The notes under the pieces: model-generated
The model's input: the letters and a program-made list of their open reading frames with translations, nothing else
What the model was told of the DNA's origin: nothing
Databases searched by the model: none
Part shown: positions 1-11,976 of the stretch, in pieces
Numbering within the stretch: the first letter of the stretch is position 1
How the letters are laid out: each line of letters begins with the position of its first letter
Source of the DNA: Cadophora sp. MPI-SDFR-AT-0126
Taxonomy: Eukaryota; Ascomycota; Leotiomycetes; Helotiales; Ploettnerulaceae
Length of the DNA: 64,000 nt
Direction of reading: 5' to 3'
NCBI GenBank assembly: GCA_020747065.1
Contig: JAGMVK010000007.1
Location: 1,116,001 to 1,180,000, forward strand
Position numbers and translations under genes: made by a program

Positions 1-1963
1 GCAGACTTCCCAGTGCCCGTCTTAACAGGCGTTGAGCCCTTAGGACAGTTTCCATTGCAATCCCCCCAGACGCACTGTGAGAGTGGCTCTTCCACCGGAG
101 TGGATCCACCACCGAAAAGACTCTTTTTCTGTAGCCCATTCAAAGACTGGAGGGAAGAGGATGCGGTGGCATTGCCGCTATCGGTCGATGCTGCCCACAC
201 CATAGTTCCTCCTAAGCAGTGATTATTCGCATATTGGATCTTCATACTGAGAGTTTCCGCATCATCATATGATACCCACTGGTTGTTGTCCCATACTACC
301 GTCTTGACAGCGGCTACCTTGTCGAGAGTCACTTTAGCACCACCAGCAGCTATGATGGCCTCAATCTCACTATCCATAAGAGTGCCGGGACTGGCTGAAC
401 ACGGCCCAGGATTGCCGCCGGAACTGAAAGGACAGCCTGCGGTTGTACAGCTTGGATCAGTCAGCGTAAAGCTGCGTCCGTAAAACCCAAGTCCGAGAGT
501 GACTTTCGATGGACTGATGTTGTTTCGCCAAAACAGATCCATAGTCTGGTCTATTTCAGTAAGATTGGTATGAGCATAGATGAAAGGGCCGATGAATCTG
601 TCAGTGGAGTCCCATGTTCCATGAAGATCGTAGGTCATAACATTAAACCAGTCTACAATAGGCTCCATTTTGACAATGTCAAAATTTTGCATATACCAGT
701 AACTGGACGGAAGGGTAATTGAAAGTCCATAATTGTGTCCGCTTGATCCAAGCGCTGCTTTGAGATTGCTCAAGAAGGTCGGGTAGTTTTGATAGTCGGC
801 TGGTTTTCCAGATCTTTCGGGAGCAACGGGGTACTCCCAGTCGATATCGACCCCGTCAAACGCATAGGTTGTCATGAACTGTAGTAAAGACTTGAAGAAT
901 GCATTCTGCGCACTGCTCGAGCCTGCAAGATTTGAAAATGTTGACGCAGTTGGTTGCCCAGCGTCATTCATGGACCACCCACCTAAATTAGTACTGTCAG
1001 TACTGCGGATGGATATGATTTAGGGATAATTAATGTTACCTATACTGATCCAAACCTGAAGTCCAGGATTTGACTCCTTCAGATTTGTTACTTGGGAATA
1101 AAGGCCAAGATCACTCTCACTCATCGGAGCGACTGCGAACGATGATGGGTCTATATAGGCAAAGGCGTAATTCAAATGAGTGTATGCACCAACTGGAATG
1201 GATTGAGGAGACACTGTCGTGAATTCGTTAGCGAGTAATTCCAGACGTTTAGTATCACTTGTCAAATGTTTCCCAGCTGATCAAGCACGCCATCTAAGAG
1301 GAGCAGAACTTCTTCTCACTTCCATCACACGCCCTAGTAGTAGACCAGCCCTCATAATATCTGTCGTTGACTGTTAGTAGGATCCTCTGATAAAAAGTTC
1401 AAGGAACTTTACCCAATAGTTCTTCCATTTGAAGTTGACCCACCACAAGAAGGTTTGCTGACAGTTTTAGTGCCGCAAAAATCCGACGTTGTACCTTCAA
1501 AGTATCATTAGCAAATTCATGACTATGTTGTGCAAAAGCCTTGAGCTTAGGTTAAACTCACCACAGAACCCAAATTTTGAGCAGCAAACGTTTAAAGGAC
1601 AAGCTTCTGCAGAGCTCCACTGTTTGCCCCAGCCGGGGTCGCATTCCGACTTCTGATCACAACTGGATGTGCAGTTTGCTGGAGCACAGTAACTTGGACC
1701 CAATCCACTATGTCCAATTGTCAGCTGCTTTTCTCCATCAACCTAGAAAGATACTAATATCTTACCAAACATTATTTTTACCACAACATCCTATTGAGCA
1801 AGGTTTTGTTGGAGAACTTGAGCATCATTAGCTTTTGCGAACACTTTTTTCCATTGAGAACGAACCAAGTGTAGTCGACATTGGCGGGGTCAGTTGCAGC
1901 ATTTACTCCCACCAGAAACCAAATGAAGGCAAAAAACAAACCGAAAACCACAGGATGCTTCAT
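1..1963 (-). CDS. Secreted GH18 chitinase with chitin-binding module (3' end outside window)
   Basis: Predicted secreted class V chitinase (subgroup C type) that would hydrolyse chitin in cell walls. The start at 1963 gives a hydrophobic signal peptide (MKHPVVFGLFFAFIWFLVGVNA). A cysteine-rich chitin-binding region follows (CPLNVCCSKFGFCG). The GH18 barrel begins near YYEGWS, and the catalytic motif FDGVDIDWEYP is encoded at about 832-864, so the acid Glu is present. Exons that join in phase are 1742-1562, 1494-1413, 1360-1320, 1213-1040 and 982-1. The join between the signal-peptide exon and 1742 is unresolved. The ORF runs off the window, so the C-terminus is not seen. It is divergent to a six-LysM protein 1.1 kb away, a pairing known for subgroup C chitinases, which resemble the chitin-targeting subunit of yeast killer toxins. 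Role in own-wall remodelling or in attack on other fungi cannot be decided here. Confidence 0.9.
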
Positions 1964-3084
1964 CCTCGCAACCAGTGATACTTGCTCTTGGTCTGCGTTC
2001 TGCGAGCCAGAGAGCACAATATTTCCGAGCAAGAGAGAAGTGAGGGAATATCAGTTTGAGAAACATGCCGCTTACATTATGAAAAGCGACTGGCTATGGA
2101 ACAGGGGATGTCAAGGTTGCAAAAGGGGGAACCTCAATTGCAAGCGCCCGGAATTGCAAGGAAGATTTTTCCGTATGAGATGATCACGCTATCGGCAACT
2201 CGGACAGAGGATTATTGAAATAATAACATTGTCACATTGCATTGTCATTATTGCTTATTTTTCCCGCTTACTGGGATGGTCTTGGCGCTTTGTTCCTTTT
2301 TGGCAGCTATTTGGGGCTCAGTCATGCAGGAGTGACTATTGACTTCATTTCCATTTCCATATAGCCGTTATTTATTTCGAGCTGGGCCGCTGTGGAAACA
2401 TGGCACTCCATACTCCCCCCCCCCTGATTACTTGTAACTGTGGGGCTCAACCCTGATCTAAGGCCTCTCAATGGCTATAGCCCTTGGGGACATGGTCGGC
2501 ACAGGCCAATAAACCCTTGATAGTGGATCCAAGTCCCTTGTCCTCGACTTCTAGCGAGAGATCTCTATTTGAGGCTCCCCTTGTCAAAGGTCCCATTCTG
2601 GACCCACAGTTATAAATAATTAGGGGGGAGAGTACCGATGTAGGCCAATTCCGAATGTCCCCCCTATTTCACGCGTTTCGCTATCAGGGAAGAAGTCACC
2701 CGTCTACCCCTATTGATCTCCAAACCACTATCCATCAACTTCTCGATGGTCGATTTTGTATAGAATTATAAATGTAGCTTAGTATACTGTGCCGCGCCTT
2801 ACCAAAGAAAAGACAATGAGATGAGAGCTAGAGCCGAGGCAACAAGGTTCTTTATCGATTAATCTCCGTAAAAGCTTTTCATCAGGGCATCCTCGATATT
2901 CGATGCATTCGCCCCTGATTTTGGAACAAGGATGGTGGAAAAACGGGCTGTGAAGAATGCAATCTCAGCGGCTGCGGGGAGTTGCTATCTGTACATCAAA
3001 GCTTATTTCGAGCCCCTCCATAGTTATGTTCTCTGATCGATTCGAGTTCTCAACTTTCTCGACATCCGGAGTTGTGGCATCAAA
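1964..3084. promoter_or_regulatory. Divergent intergenic region between chitinase and LysM genes
   Basis: This 1.1 kb stretch separates the two start codons and must carry both promoters. It includes a C-run (2416-2424) and AT-rich parts around 2760-2790, but I see no convincing gene, repeat or defined operator. Shared control of the two genes is an inference from the layout only. Confidence 0.4.
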
Positions 3085-5270
3085 ATGTTGACTCGATTTC
3101 CCGTCTTTGGTTTCGTACTATCGTCACTTTTACACTTTGGTGTTTTTGCGCAGTTCCAGGTCTTCGAAAATGGAACGGTTGCAAATTCAACAAATGTGGC
3201 TCTTTCAACCGCTTGTGTCAATGCTCTGCAAAGTACCGTTCAATGCAATTCGAGTTTGGTGAGTATAGCTGTTTCCGACTACTTCTATCAGCTCGACGAT
3301 TCGGATTTCACATCATTATGTTCGTCCACCTGTAGCTCTTCTCTAGCAAAGTATCATAATTCCGTGGCATCATCCTGTGCGGGACAGCCGCAGCCGTGGT
3401 CTGGATATCCAGCGACATACTTTGGAGATGTGTACTGGTCGAGTTATAACCTCACTTGTCTGACGGATTCGAAAACTGGAAAATCTTGCATGTGTACGTC
3501 GCTTTATCCTCAAAGCTCTACTCCCTTTAAATTATGTCTGACATTTAAAAAGCACAACTTGCCAATATTTCTGCCTCATACACCAACGATACGGCTGCCA
3601 CAAGTCTACCAACTAGTGTCTTGTGCTCGCCATGTGTTCTGTCACTCTATCAGCAACTTCAAGGAACAGCGTATAGCTATTACGATTCGATCATGGCAAC
3701 AGAGTGGGCGACTATTCAGAAGACGTGTGGTGTGTCATTCCCAACGGCTGTACCCGTGAACCCGACCAATGTTACAGCCATTCCTGGCTACGCCCCGAAC
3801 AATTTTACAACCTCGAATGTTTGCTATTCGGGAAATAGCTATACCGTGGCCTCTGGAGACAATTGCATAGCAATTTCTAAAGCCAAAGGTGTTTCTACTG
3901 GGGCCCTCATTAATATCAATAGTCTGCTGCCAGATTGCTCCAACCTTCAAGGTACGTCAAAGTCAGACTCTATAAAATCCACCCTTTCCTCATCTTTGTC
4001 CGAGATTTGGCATGCTCAATGTGTTTGAGCTTAAATACTTACTCATCCTATCAGTGAGCTGACAAAACTTGTAGCCGGTGCGACGCTATGTCTTCCTCAG
4101 CCTTGTATCACTCATACAGTTGTAACTGGCGATACCTGCGCCTCTATTACAAACGATAGTAGCATCTCATTCACACAGTTCTCAGCCTGGAACCCATCCA
4201 TCAATAACTACTGTACCAATCTCATCGCAGGGCAGTCTGTTTGCATTGGTCTACCTGGTACCCCTTATAATGGAACAACAATCGCTGGAGCTACAGGCAC
4301 TCAAACAGCAGTTTATGCAACTGCTACGGTTGCAGCACCAAGCAATCTAGCCTTTCAATCCACTACTCAGTGTGGTAAATACTACACTGTCGTCACGGGT
4401 GATGATTGCAGTCTCATCGTGCTCAACAACACAATAACCTTATCGCTCTTTGAGGCTATCAATCCGTCCATCAACGCAAACTGCACAAATCTCGTCCCGG
4501 GACTTGCCTACTGTGTCTCACCAACTGCAGATTGGAACAGCACTTCTACAACAACCACAACTTCAGGTTACGTCTCGCCACCCGATCCAACTCCAACCGG
4601 CACAACGAGTTACTGCTATGTATGGCACGTTATTGTAGCCAACGATAACTGTGCTCTGCTCGAAAGTGAGTACGGAATCACTTTCGCACAACTGCAGCAA
4701 TGGAATCCTAATCTCAACTCTACCTGCGGCAATCTAATCCTCGGCGACGCTTATTGTGTCAGCGGTGACGCTGCCATTTCAAGGACCAGTACTACATCTA
4801 ATTCAATGAGTACAACTACGTCAACGAAGACGACGAGTGTTTCTATTCCCGGTCCAACACAATCAGGAATCACCCCTGGCTGCACAGCATACTACCTCAC
4901 CAAAAGCGGCGGCGGCGACACTTGCGCTTCTATTGAGTCCCAATTCGGCATCACCTTTGCGCAGTTCTATGCTTGGAATCCGGCCATAGGAAGTAATTGT
5001 GGTGCTCTCTGGCTCGGGGAAGCATATTGTGTTGCAGGACCGCCCGTAGCAACTTCTACAACTGTGACAGCTCCGGCTCCAACACAGAGTGGAATCACTG
5101 CAAGTTGTAATGCATATACAGTTACACCAAGTCAAGGAGCTTCTTGTGCTGCCATTGAATCTCAATATGGGATTACCTTTGCCCAATTTTACGCCTGGAA
5201 TCCAGCTATAGGGAGTGGTTGTACGAATTTGTGGGCTGGGGAGGCATACTGTGTTGGGGTTTCATCATAA
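3085..5270 (+). CDS. Secreted protein with six LysM modules
   Basis: Predicted extracellular chitin- or peptidoglycan-oligosaccharide-binding protein of 667 residues. Exons are 3085-3493, 3553-3951 and 4075-5270, and the phases close exactly. An N-terminal signal peptide (MLTRFPVFGFVLSSLLHFGVFA) is followed by a cysteine-rich non-LysM region. Six LysM modules of about 45-50 residues follow. Each opens with Cys and a YTV-like strand and ends with an AYCV-like strand; most carry the WNP core. The last two (FAQFYAWNPAIGS in both) are nearly identical and look like a recent internal duplication. Ser/Thr-rich linkers separate the later modules. No catalytic domain is seen. Large multi-LysM proteins of this kind are usually encoded next to subgroup C chitinases, as here, rather than being the small 1-3 LysM effectors that hide chitin from plant immunity. 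Either role is inference. Confidence 0.9.
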
Positions 5271-5699
5271 ATGTACTTTAATTTGATGACTTACTCAAAT
5301 ACTAATTCTGTGAAGTTAGACTTGTTAGTCGATAGGAATTGAAGCTTCGAGCGTGCAGATTAAGTGTGAGAGCAAACCGCTTGACTGGAGTTAGTACCAA
5401 CATTGACCTATTCATTCTTATAATATCCCACTTCTAGGTGTTTTCCATACAATCAGATATTCACAAAAATACGCAACATAGTTAGTCTCTCGCACAATCG
5501 CGACTCGCGGAGTCGGCAAATCACCCACCCGCCGAAATGGGACATCATGGGAGTCTCCTTCATATCAAACTTCCCTACCAGGAAACCTTCAAAAGTCATA
5601 ACGATACTAGTTCTAGGCCTAGATACAATTGATGTCGGTCAAATATAAATCCTTCCTAGAAAACACTTGGAGCCGCATTAATTTCAGTCTGTTTAAATT
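5271..5699. other. 3' flank of LysM gene up to the AT-rich block
   Basis: Normal-composition intergenic DNA with no ORF I can support. Composition changes sharply near 5690-5720, where the RIP-type block begins. Confidence 0.6.
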
Positions 5700-7029
5700 T
5701 TCAAAAATAGCACTAATAAGTTCTTTTTTTTAAAAAGATCTGTTATAATTATAAAAGAAAAGCTACTTCTAATAAGATTACTTAAACCCTATTAATCTAA
5801 TCCTTAGTATTTTTAAAATAAGAATTACTTAAATAAAAATTGATTTTATTATTTTAGTTAGACTAGACAAATAAGATAAGGATTTGAGAAAAAAAAAATA
5901 GATAGTTAAAAAATAGGTTAGTCTAAGAAAAGACTCTCTTTTAGGTCTTATGATTAATTATACTTATATTAATTTTAATTAATTTTTAAATAGATTATAT
6001 TTAAAGATTTTTATTATATTTTTATATAATATAATTAGTTTTTATATATTTATATTACTTAATTCTAGAATAAATTACTATACTATAATAAATACTTTTT
6101 TAGTTTATTCTTTTAAAAAACGTCTTAAGCTTTTTATTTCTTTTTTTCTTACTTAATTAAAGTAATCGAGTTTAATAAAAATAATACTTATTCTATTACT
6201 AAATATATTATACTAAATACTAATATTAGAAGAAAATACTTTTATTAAATACTTTTTATATTTTTGAATTTTAGTAGTTATAATATTATTCTTAGTTATA
6301 TATATTTTATTAAATATAATATTAGTATTAATTATTAAAAAAAGTTTTTTAGTTTTTTAAAAAATACTATACTTATAACTCCTATAATATTTATATTATA
6401 AATTATTCTATTCTTTAATTGTTTTTCTTAAACCTTATCTATTAATAAGATATAAATTAAAGAAATATTCTAATATAAGACTTATTCTTTTACTAAATCT
6501 ATAATTTAGAATATAAACTTCTTTTAATTCTAAAGACTACTTCGACTTTTTACTTTATCTTTACTTCTAAAAAAAGCTTAATTTATTCTAATTAAAAAGA
6601 AAAATAATATAAAAAATACTTTAAAACTTAGATTAAGATAATACTTAAATAATTTTCTAAATTATTCTACTCTTCTTAAATATTAGTATTATAAGTATTT
6701 TTATATTTTATATAATACTTTAGAATATTAAGAATAAAATATTTACTACTAATCTATATAAAATAGATTATTTAACTATCTTTTTATAAGATTAGAATTA
6801 TATAATATAAGTATTTTTAAGTATAATAAATAAGAAACTAGCTAAGCTTTCTTAATTACTATTAGAATATATTAATAAATTCTCTTATATATTTTCGAAA
6901 TCTATCTTAGATAAGTTATTATCTTACTAACTTATAAATTATAAGATTAAGCTTAATAAAGAACTTAATCTTAAGTATAACTTATTTTATAATATATTTA
7001 TAATAAAACTAAAAGCTTTAAAAAATATC

Positions 7030-7625
7030 TCTTAAATAACTTTACTAAAGGATTTATTAAGCTTAATTAAGCTTTTTTTTTATTTTTTATTTATTAAGAA
7101 AACTAATAGAGCTTTCTAATTCTATATTAACTTTTAGAAGTTAAATTCTTTTATAAAGAAAGATTAATACTTACTTTCTTTTATTAATAAAATACTTAAA
7201 TATATTTCTATAGCTAAGTTTTTTATAAAGTTAGATATCTATTAAGTATTTTATTATATTTAAATAGATTTATATAATAAAGAACTTATTATTTTCTAAA
7301 TATATTATAACTCTTATAAGTATAAAATACTATCTTTTAGTCTAATAAATAGACTTACTATTTTCTAGTACTATATAAATAATATATTTTTTAATTACTT
7401 AGATAACTTCTATACTATTTACTTAGATAGTATTCTTATTTATTCTAATATAATATAAGAATATTAAAAATATATTCGGAAAGTACTATATTAACTTAAT
7501 AATATAAGACTTTAAGCTAACCTTAAGAAATATAAATTCAGAGTTATAAGTACTAAGTACTTTAGTTTTATTATTAGTATTAAAAAGATTTCTCCGAACT
7601 TAGATAAAGTATTAGTAGTTTAATA
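7030..7625 (+). pseudogene. Decayed gypsy reverse transcriptase
   Basis: With stop codons read as Gln, the frame shows the RT palm order: an FIKLDI-like motif, a region around SFSLINRLTIFQ corresponding to PFGLTNAPATFQ, then YLDSILIYS, then FSFIISIKKISP corresponding to FLGFIIS. The catalytic Asp pair is damaged (D-S instead of D-D). Many in-frame TAA and TAG codons fit C-to-T change of CAA and CAG. Confidence 0.75.
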
Positions 7626-8969
7626 TTAGAAAAAGTCTACTATTATTAAAAGAGTATAATTATTCTTTAGATTCTATAACTTTTATTAATATTTTACTTT
7701 TATTTATAATTACTTAGCTTATTTTTTGAATTAGCTTATTCTTAAGAATTATATATAAGATTAGAATAATATTTACTAAGTTATATTTTAGTAACTTAAA
7801 GATAAGCTTACTAAAAGTATTAGAATAATATATTTTTACTTTAAATATTTTATAAAAACTAAAACTAATATATTAAATAGTATAATAACTGGGGCTTTAT
7901 CTTAATTATAACTAAATAAGCTATAATAACTAATAGTATTCTTTTCTAAGATAATAGTACTTATAGAATATAATTACGAGATTTATAATAAAGAAATACT
8001 TATTATTATCTAATATCTTTAAGCTTAGAAAGTCTATTTAATTAGTACTATAAAAAAGTTCTTAATCTACTTAGATTATAAGATATTAGAATACTTTATA
8101 ACTACTAAGAAGTTAACTACTTAATAAGTCTAATAAGCTAAGTTCTTCTTAAAGTTTAATTTTTAATTAGTTTACTAACTAAGAAAAAATAATATAATAA
8201 CTAATATTCTTAATTAATAAAAATATTAAGTTAAAAGTTAAAATAAAAATTAAAAAATAAACTAATATTAGACTTTCTTTTTAAAGAATAAGTAGACTCT
8301 TATGTCTTAGAAAAAAGCTTTAATTACTTTAGATTAGATAATATACTCTTATTTATAAAAAAAAATATATCTTAGCTAATAAGATAGTTATAAACTAAGC
8401 CTAGATTATATTTATTATAATAGATAATATCTTAATATAAACTAATAAGAACCTTCTAATAAATTATATCTTAGAAACTAATTAGTATATAGTTTTCTTA
8501 GAGTTTCTATAAGCTTAAATATTATTTAATACTCTTAAATAGTTTTAAATAAATAATAGATTATTACTTTTCTAAGAATAACTAATAGTACTTATAGTAA
8601 ATAACTTACTTACGAAACTTATATAAGAAGCTTATAATATAATATATTAGCTTATAAGGTAGCTTAATAATAATAATTTATAAGAAAGTTATATATTTTT
8701 TTATTACTAGAGTAAGTAGTTTATATTATATTATATCTATAATTACTATTCTTATTAATAAAATTATATTTCTTAGGATAAAATACTAGAATTATTATAT
8801 CTCTTATTTATATCTACTAGAGCTTAGAAAAATTATATTATAAACTTTAAAGACTTTAATATAAGAAAGTAAAGTTATAAAAAGATCTAGGTTATAGTAA
8901 ATCGCCTTATAAAAGAAGTTATTAATATTTCTTATAAGAAAAATATAGACTTAAAAGACTTAGTTAATA

Positions 8970-10288
8970 TATTCTTTACTTATTTTTTTTAGTACTATAG
9001 TTTCCTTAACTTAATTATTATAAATAAAAGTCTATAGTTTATAAATAATTTCTAGATAAATATTTATAAGATTATCTAAGTAAAAATTAAGTTACTTTTA
9101 ACTTATTACGTCTCTACTAATAAATAAACTAAGATTATAAACTAATATATTAACTAATAGTTATAATTCTTTATTAACTATAATTAGAATAATTAAGAGA
9201 ATCTTATATCTTTAATAGACTATACTTAGTTAGTCTTATCTTACTTATTTACTAGGTTTTTATCCTATAAGCTAACTTATATATACCTTTTATAAACTAC
9301 TTTTAATTAGTAAGTAAAGATATATAAGTTTACTAAGTCTTAATTGAATATATAAAAGACTTATAACTTAATAAAAAAAGTTAAAATAGGAATATAAATT
9401 ATAAAGAATAATATAAATAAGTTATAGAAAAAGATAGCTACTAACTTTAATTATTACTATTATAAAATAGACTTTAATATTAGAGATTTTATATAAGTTA
9501 CTACTAAAAACTAAAAGACTATAAGACTAAATAAGAAGCTAGATATAAAAAATACTAAACTATATAAGATCTTAGCTAAAAAAAAGTTACTTATTTAAAT
9601 TAGACCTCCTGAATTACTTAGCCTTAAAATACCTTATTTTTTATACTAGTAAATTAAGAAAAGCAGCTATAAACTCCTTACTTAGATAAGTTAATAACTT
9701 ATTACTTCCTTTTATTATTCTTTCTAATAAAGATAAAGAGTATTATATTTAAGAAGTCTTAGACTATTACTAATATTATAATTACTTATAATATTATATA
9801 GCTTAGAATAGTTATAATAATTCAGATAATAAATAGTACTTTATAAATAATCTTAAATATATTCTTAATAAGTTTAAATAGTATTACTTTTAATATAAAA
9901 ATAAGCTTAGACTACTAAAGATATTATTTAAGTAGTTAGAAGTATTTTATTATAAAAAGAATAATTATAAGAGACTAAATAGTAATAGTAAAAAAATAGT
10001 CGTTAGACTAAGGACTACTTTCTTCTAAGAGAAAAGAGAGAGTAATATTACGAACTATAATAATAATTAAGTTATATATTATATAATATATATTATATCT
10101 TATAAATTATTAGAAGAACTATAGAATAAAGTCTTAGACTTAATTAAGACTAGCTCTATTAAGTACTTATATCTACTTAAATATTAAGCGATATTCTACT
10201 CTTTTCTTTCTTTTTTTCTTAGTTTAGAATTCTCGAATATATAATATTATTCTAGCTTACTCTACTACGTTAATAAGAACTTTATAAT
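8970..10288 (+). repeat. Tandem duplication, copy 1 (integrase to chromodomain)
   Basis: About 1.3 kb that matches the following segment from end to end at an offset of about 1296-1309 bases. It spans the integrase core (8998-9300) and a chromodomain-like tail (about 9740-9870), in the same orientation as the upstream RT. The two copies differ at many positions, mostly C/T and G/A. Confidence 0.75.
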
Positions 10289-11584
10289 ATGCTTTATTTA
10301 TTATTATAGATTCTTTGATTTAATTGTCTTTAATTAAGAACTATAATTTATAAATGATTTTTAGAAATATATTTACGAAATTATTTAAGTAAAGATTAAG
10401 TTATTTATAATTTATTATATTCTTATTAATAAATAAATTAATATATTAACTAATAACTATGATTTTTTATTAACTATAATTAAAATAATTAAAAAGATTT
10501 TATATTTTTAATAGATTATACTTAATTAATCTTATTTTTTTTTTATGATATTTTTACTTTATAAGCTAATTTATATATACTTTTTATAAATTATCTTTAA
10601 CTAGTAAGTTAAGATATATAAGTTTACTAAGTCTTAATTAAATATATAAGAGGCTTATAATTTAATAAAAAAAGTTAAAGTAAAAATAAATTTTATAAAA
10701 GATAATATAAGTAAGTTATAAGAAAAGATAATTACTAATTTTAATTACTACTATTATAAAATAGACTTTAATATTAAGAATTTTATATAGATTATTACTA
10801 AAAATTAGAAGATTATAAGATTAAATAAAAAGTTAGATATAAAAAATACTAAACTATATAAAATCTTAGTTAAAAAATATTATTTATTTAAATTAGATTT
10901 TCTAAATTATTTAGTCAAATTAAAATACCTAGTCTTTTATATTAATAAATTAAGAAAAGTAATAATAGATTCTTTATCCAGATAAGTTAATAATCTATTA
11001 TTCTTAATTATTATTCTTTTTAATAAAAATAAGAAGTATTATATTTAGAAAATACTGAATTATTACTAATATTACAAATACTTATAATATTAAGTATTCT
11101 AGAATAATTATAAGAACTTAAATAATGAATAATATTTAGTAAATAATTTTAAATATATATTTAATAAGTTAAAATAGTACTACTTTTAGTATAAGAATAA
11201 ACCTAGGCTACTAAAGATATTATTTAAGTAGTTAAAAGCGTTATATTATAGAAAAGATAATTATAAGAGATTAAATAGTAAAAATAAGAAAATAGCTACT
11301 AGACTAAGAGTTATTTTTTTAAAGAAAAAAAGTAAAGTAATATTATAAACTATAATAATAATTAAGTTATATATTACGTACTATATATTATATATCGTAA
11401 ATTATAAGAAAAACCGAGAGATAAGGCCTTAGACTTAATTAAGATTAGTTTTATTAAGTACTTATATATATTTAGATATTAAGTAATATTCTACTTCTTC
11501 TTTCTTTTTCTTCTTAATTTAGAATTCTTAATTAATACGATATTATTCTAGCTAATCCTATTACGCTGATAAGGGCTTTATAAT
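10289..11584 (+). repeat. Tandem duplication, copy 2 (integrase to chromodomain)
   Basis: Second head-to-tail copy of the preceding 1.3 kb segment, ending at the same internal sequence (TTTATAAT). It again contains the integrase segment (about 10330-10640) and a chromodomain-like tail (about 11035-11170). It could be a segmental duplication inside one element or the 3' part of a second related element inserted beside the first. Confidence 0.75.
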
Positions 11585-11749
11585 AGAAAGAAGAAGATTT
11601 AAGTAATAAGAAGTAAGTATTTATTAGTATTAAGAAAGAAAAAAGAGAGTAAAAGGAATTAAGTTTTTTAAATTTCTAAATATAAAAGACTTTATTAAAA
11701 ACATTAATAATAAGTTCTACTTTTGGTTTTTAGTCTCTTTAAGTTTATT

Positions 11750-11976
11750 AGTATTATAATAGCTTAATAAAAGTTTATTAATAGCTATAATATAAAGTAA
11801 AAAAGATAAAGAAAAAAGAGGTTTTAAAAGAAGTCTTAAGTTTAAATATAAGAGATATAGCTATTAATCCTATTATAATATCATATTTAGTTACTTCTTA
11901 TAACTCTTAAGTCTTATAATCTATAATATATATATAATTTATAATATATATATAATTACGCGGACTATCTATTATA
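11750..11976 (-). repeat. LTR copy A (partial) of the minus-strand gypsy element
   Basis: It shares the order of motifs with copies B and C: a TAGCTTAATA..GTTTATTAATAG segment, then AGAGGTTTTAAA, then TACTTCTTATAACTC, ending CGCGGACTATCTATTATA. It is about 227 bases long and lacks the first roughly 50-60 bases seen in B and C. Heavily RIP-mutated. Position and orientation fit the 3' LTR of the minus-strand element at 11977-19863. Confidence 0.65.

Larger units (their letters stand above)
5720..11749 (+). mobile_element. Degenerate Ty3/gypsy chromovirus (plus strand)
   Basis: Reading the plus strand and treating TAA/TAG as decayed CAA/CAG codons, retroviral domains appear in gypsy order. Reverse transcriptase is at about 7030-7625, including YLDSILIYS in place of the usual YLDDILIYS. 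Integrase core is at about 8998-9300. A chromodomain-like tail is at about 9740-9870. The order RT, integrase, chromodomain identifies a chromovirus. It cannot encode protein because stops occur every few codons. Its own LTRs were not recognised, so both ends are approximate. Confidence 0.75.

Noticed and set aside
1214..1319. Apparent stop and frameshift inside the chitinase (after the first barrel strand)
   Set aside because: A 106-base intron with GTGAG donor, GCTAAC branch and CAG acceptor removes it and restores CDGMSPQSIPVG.
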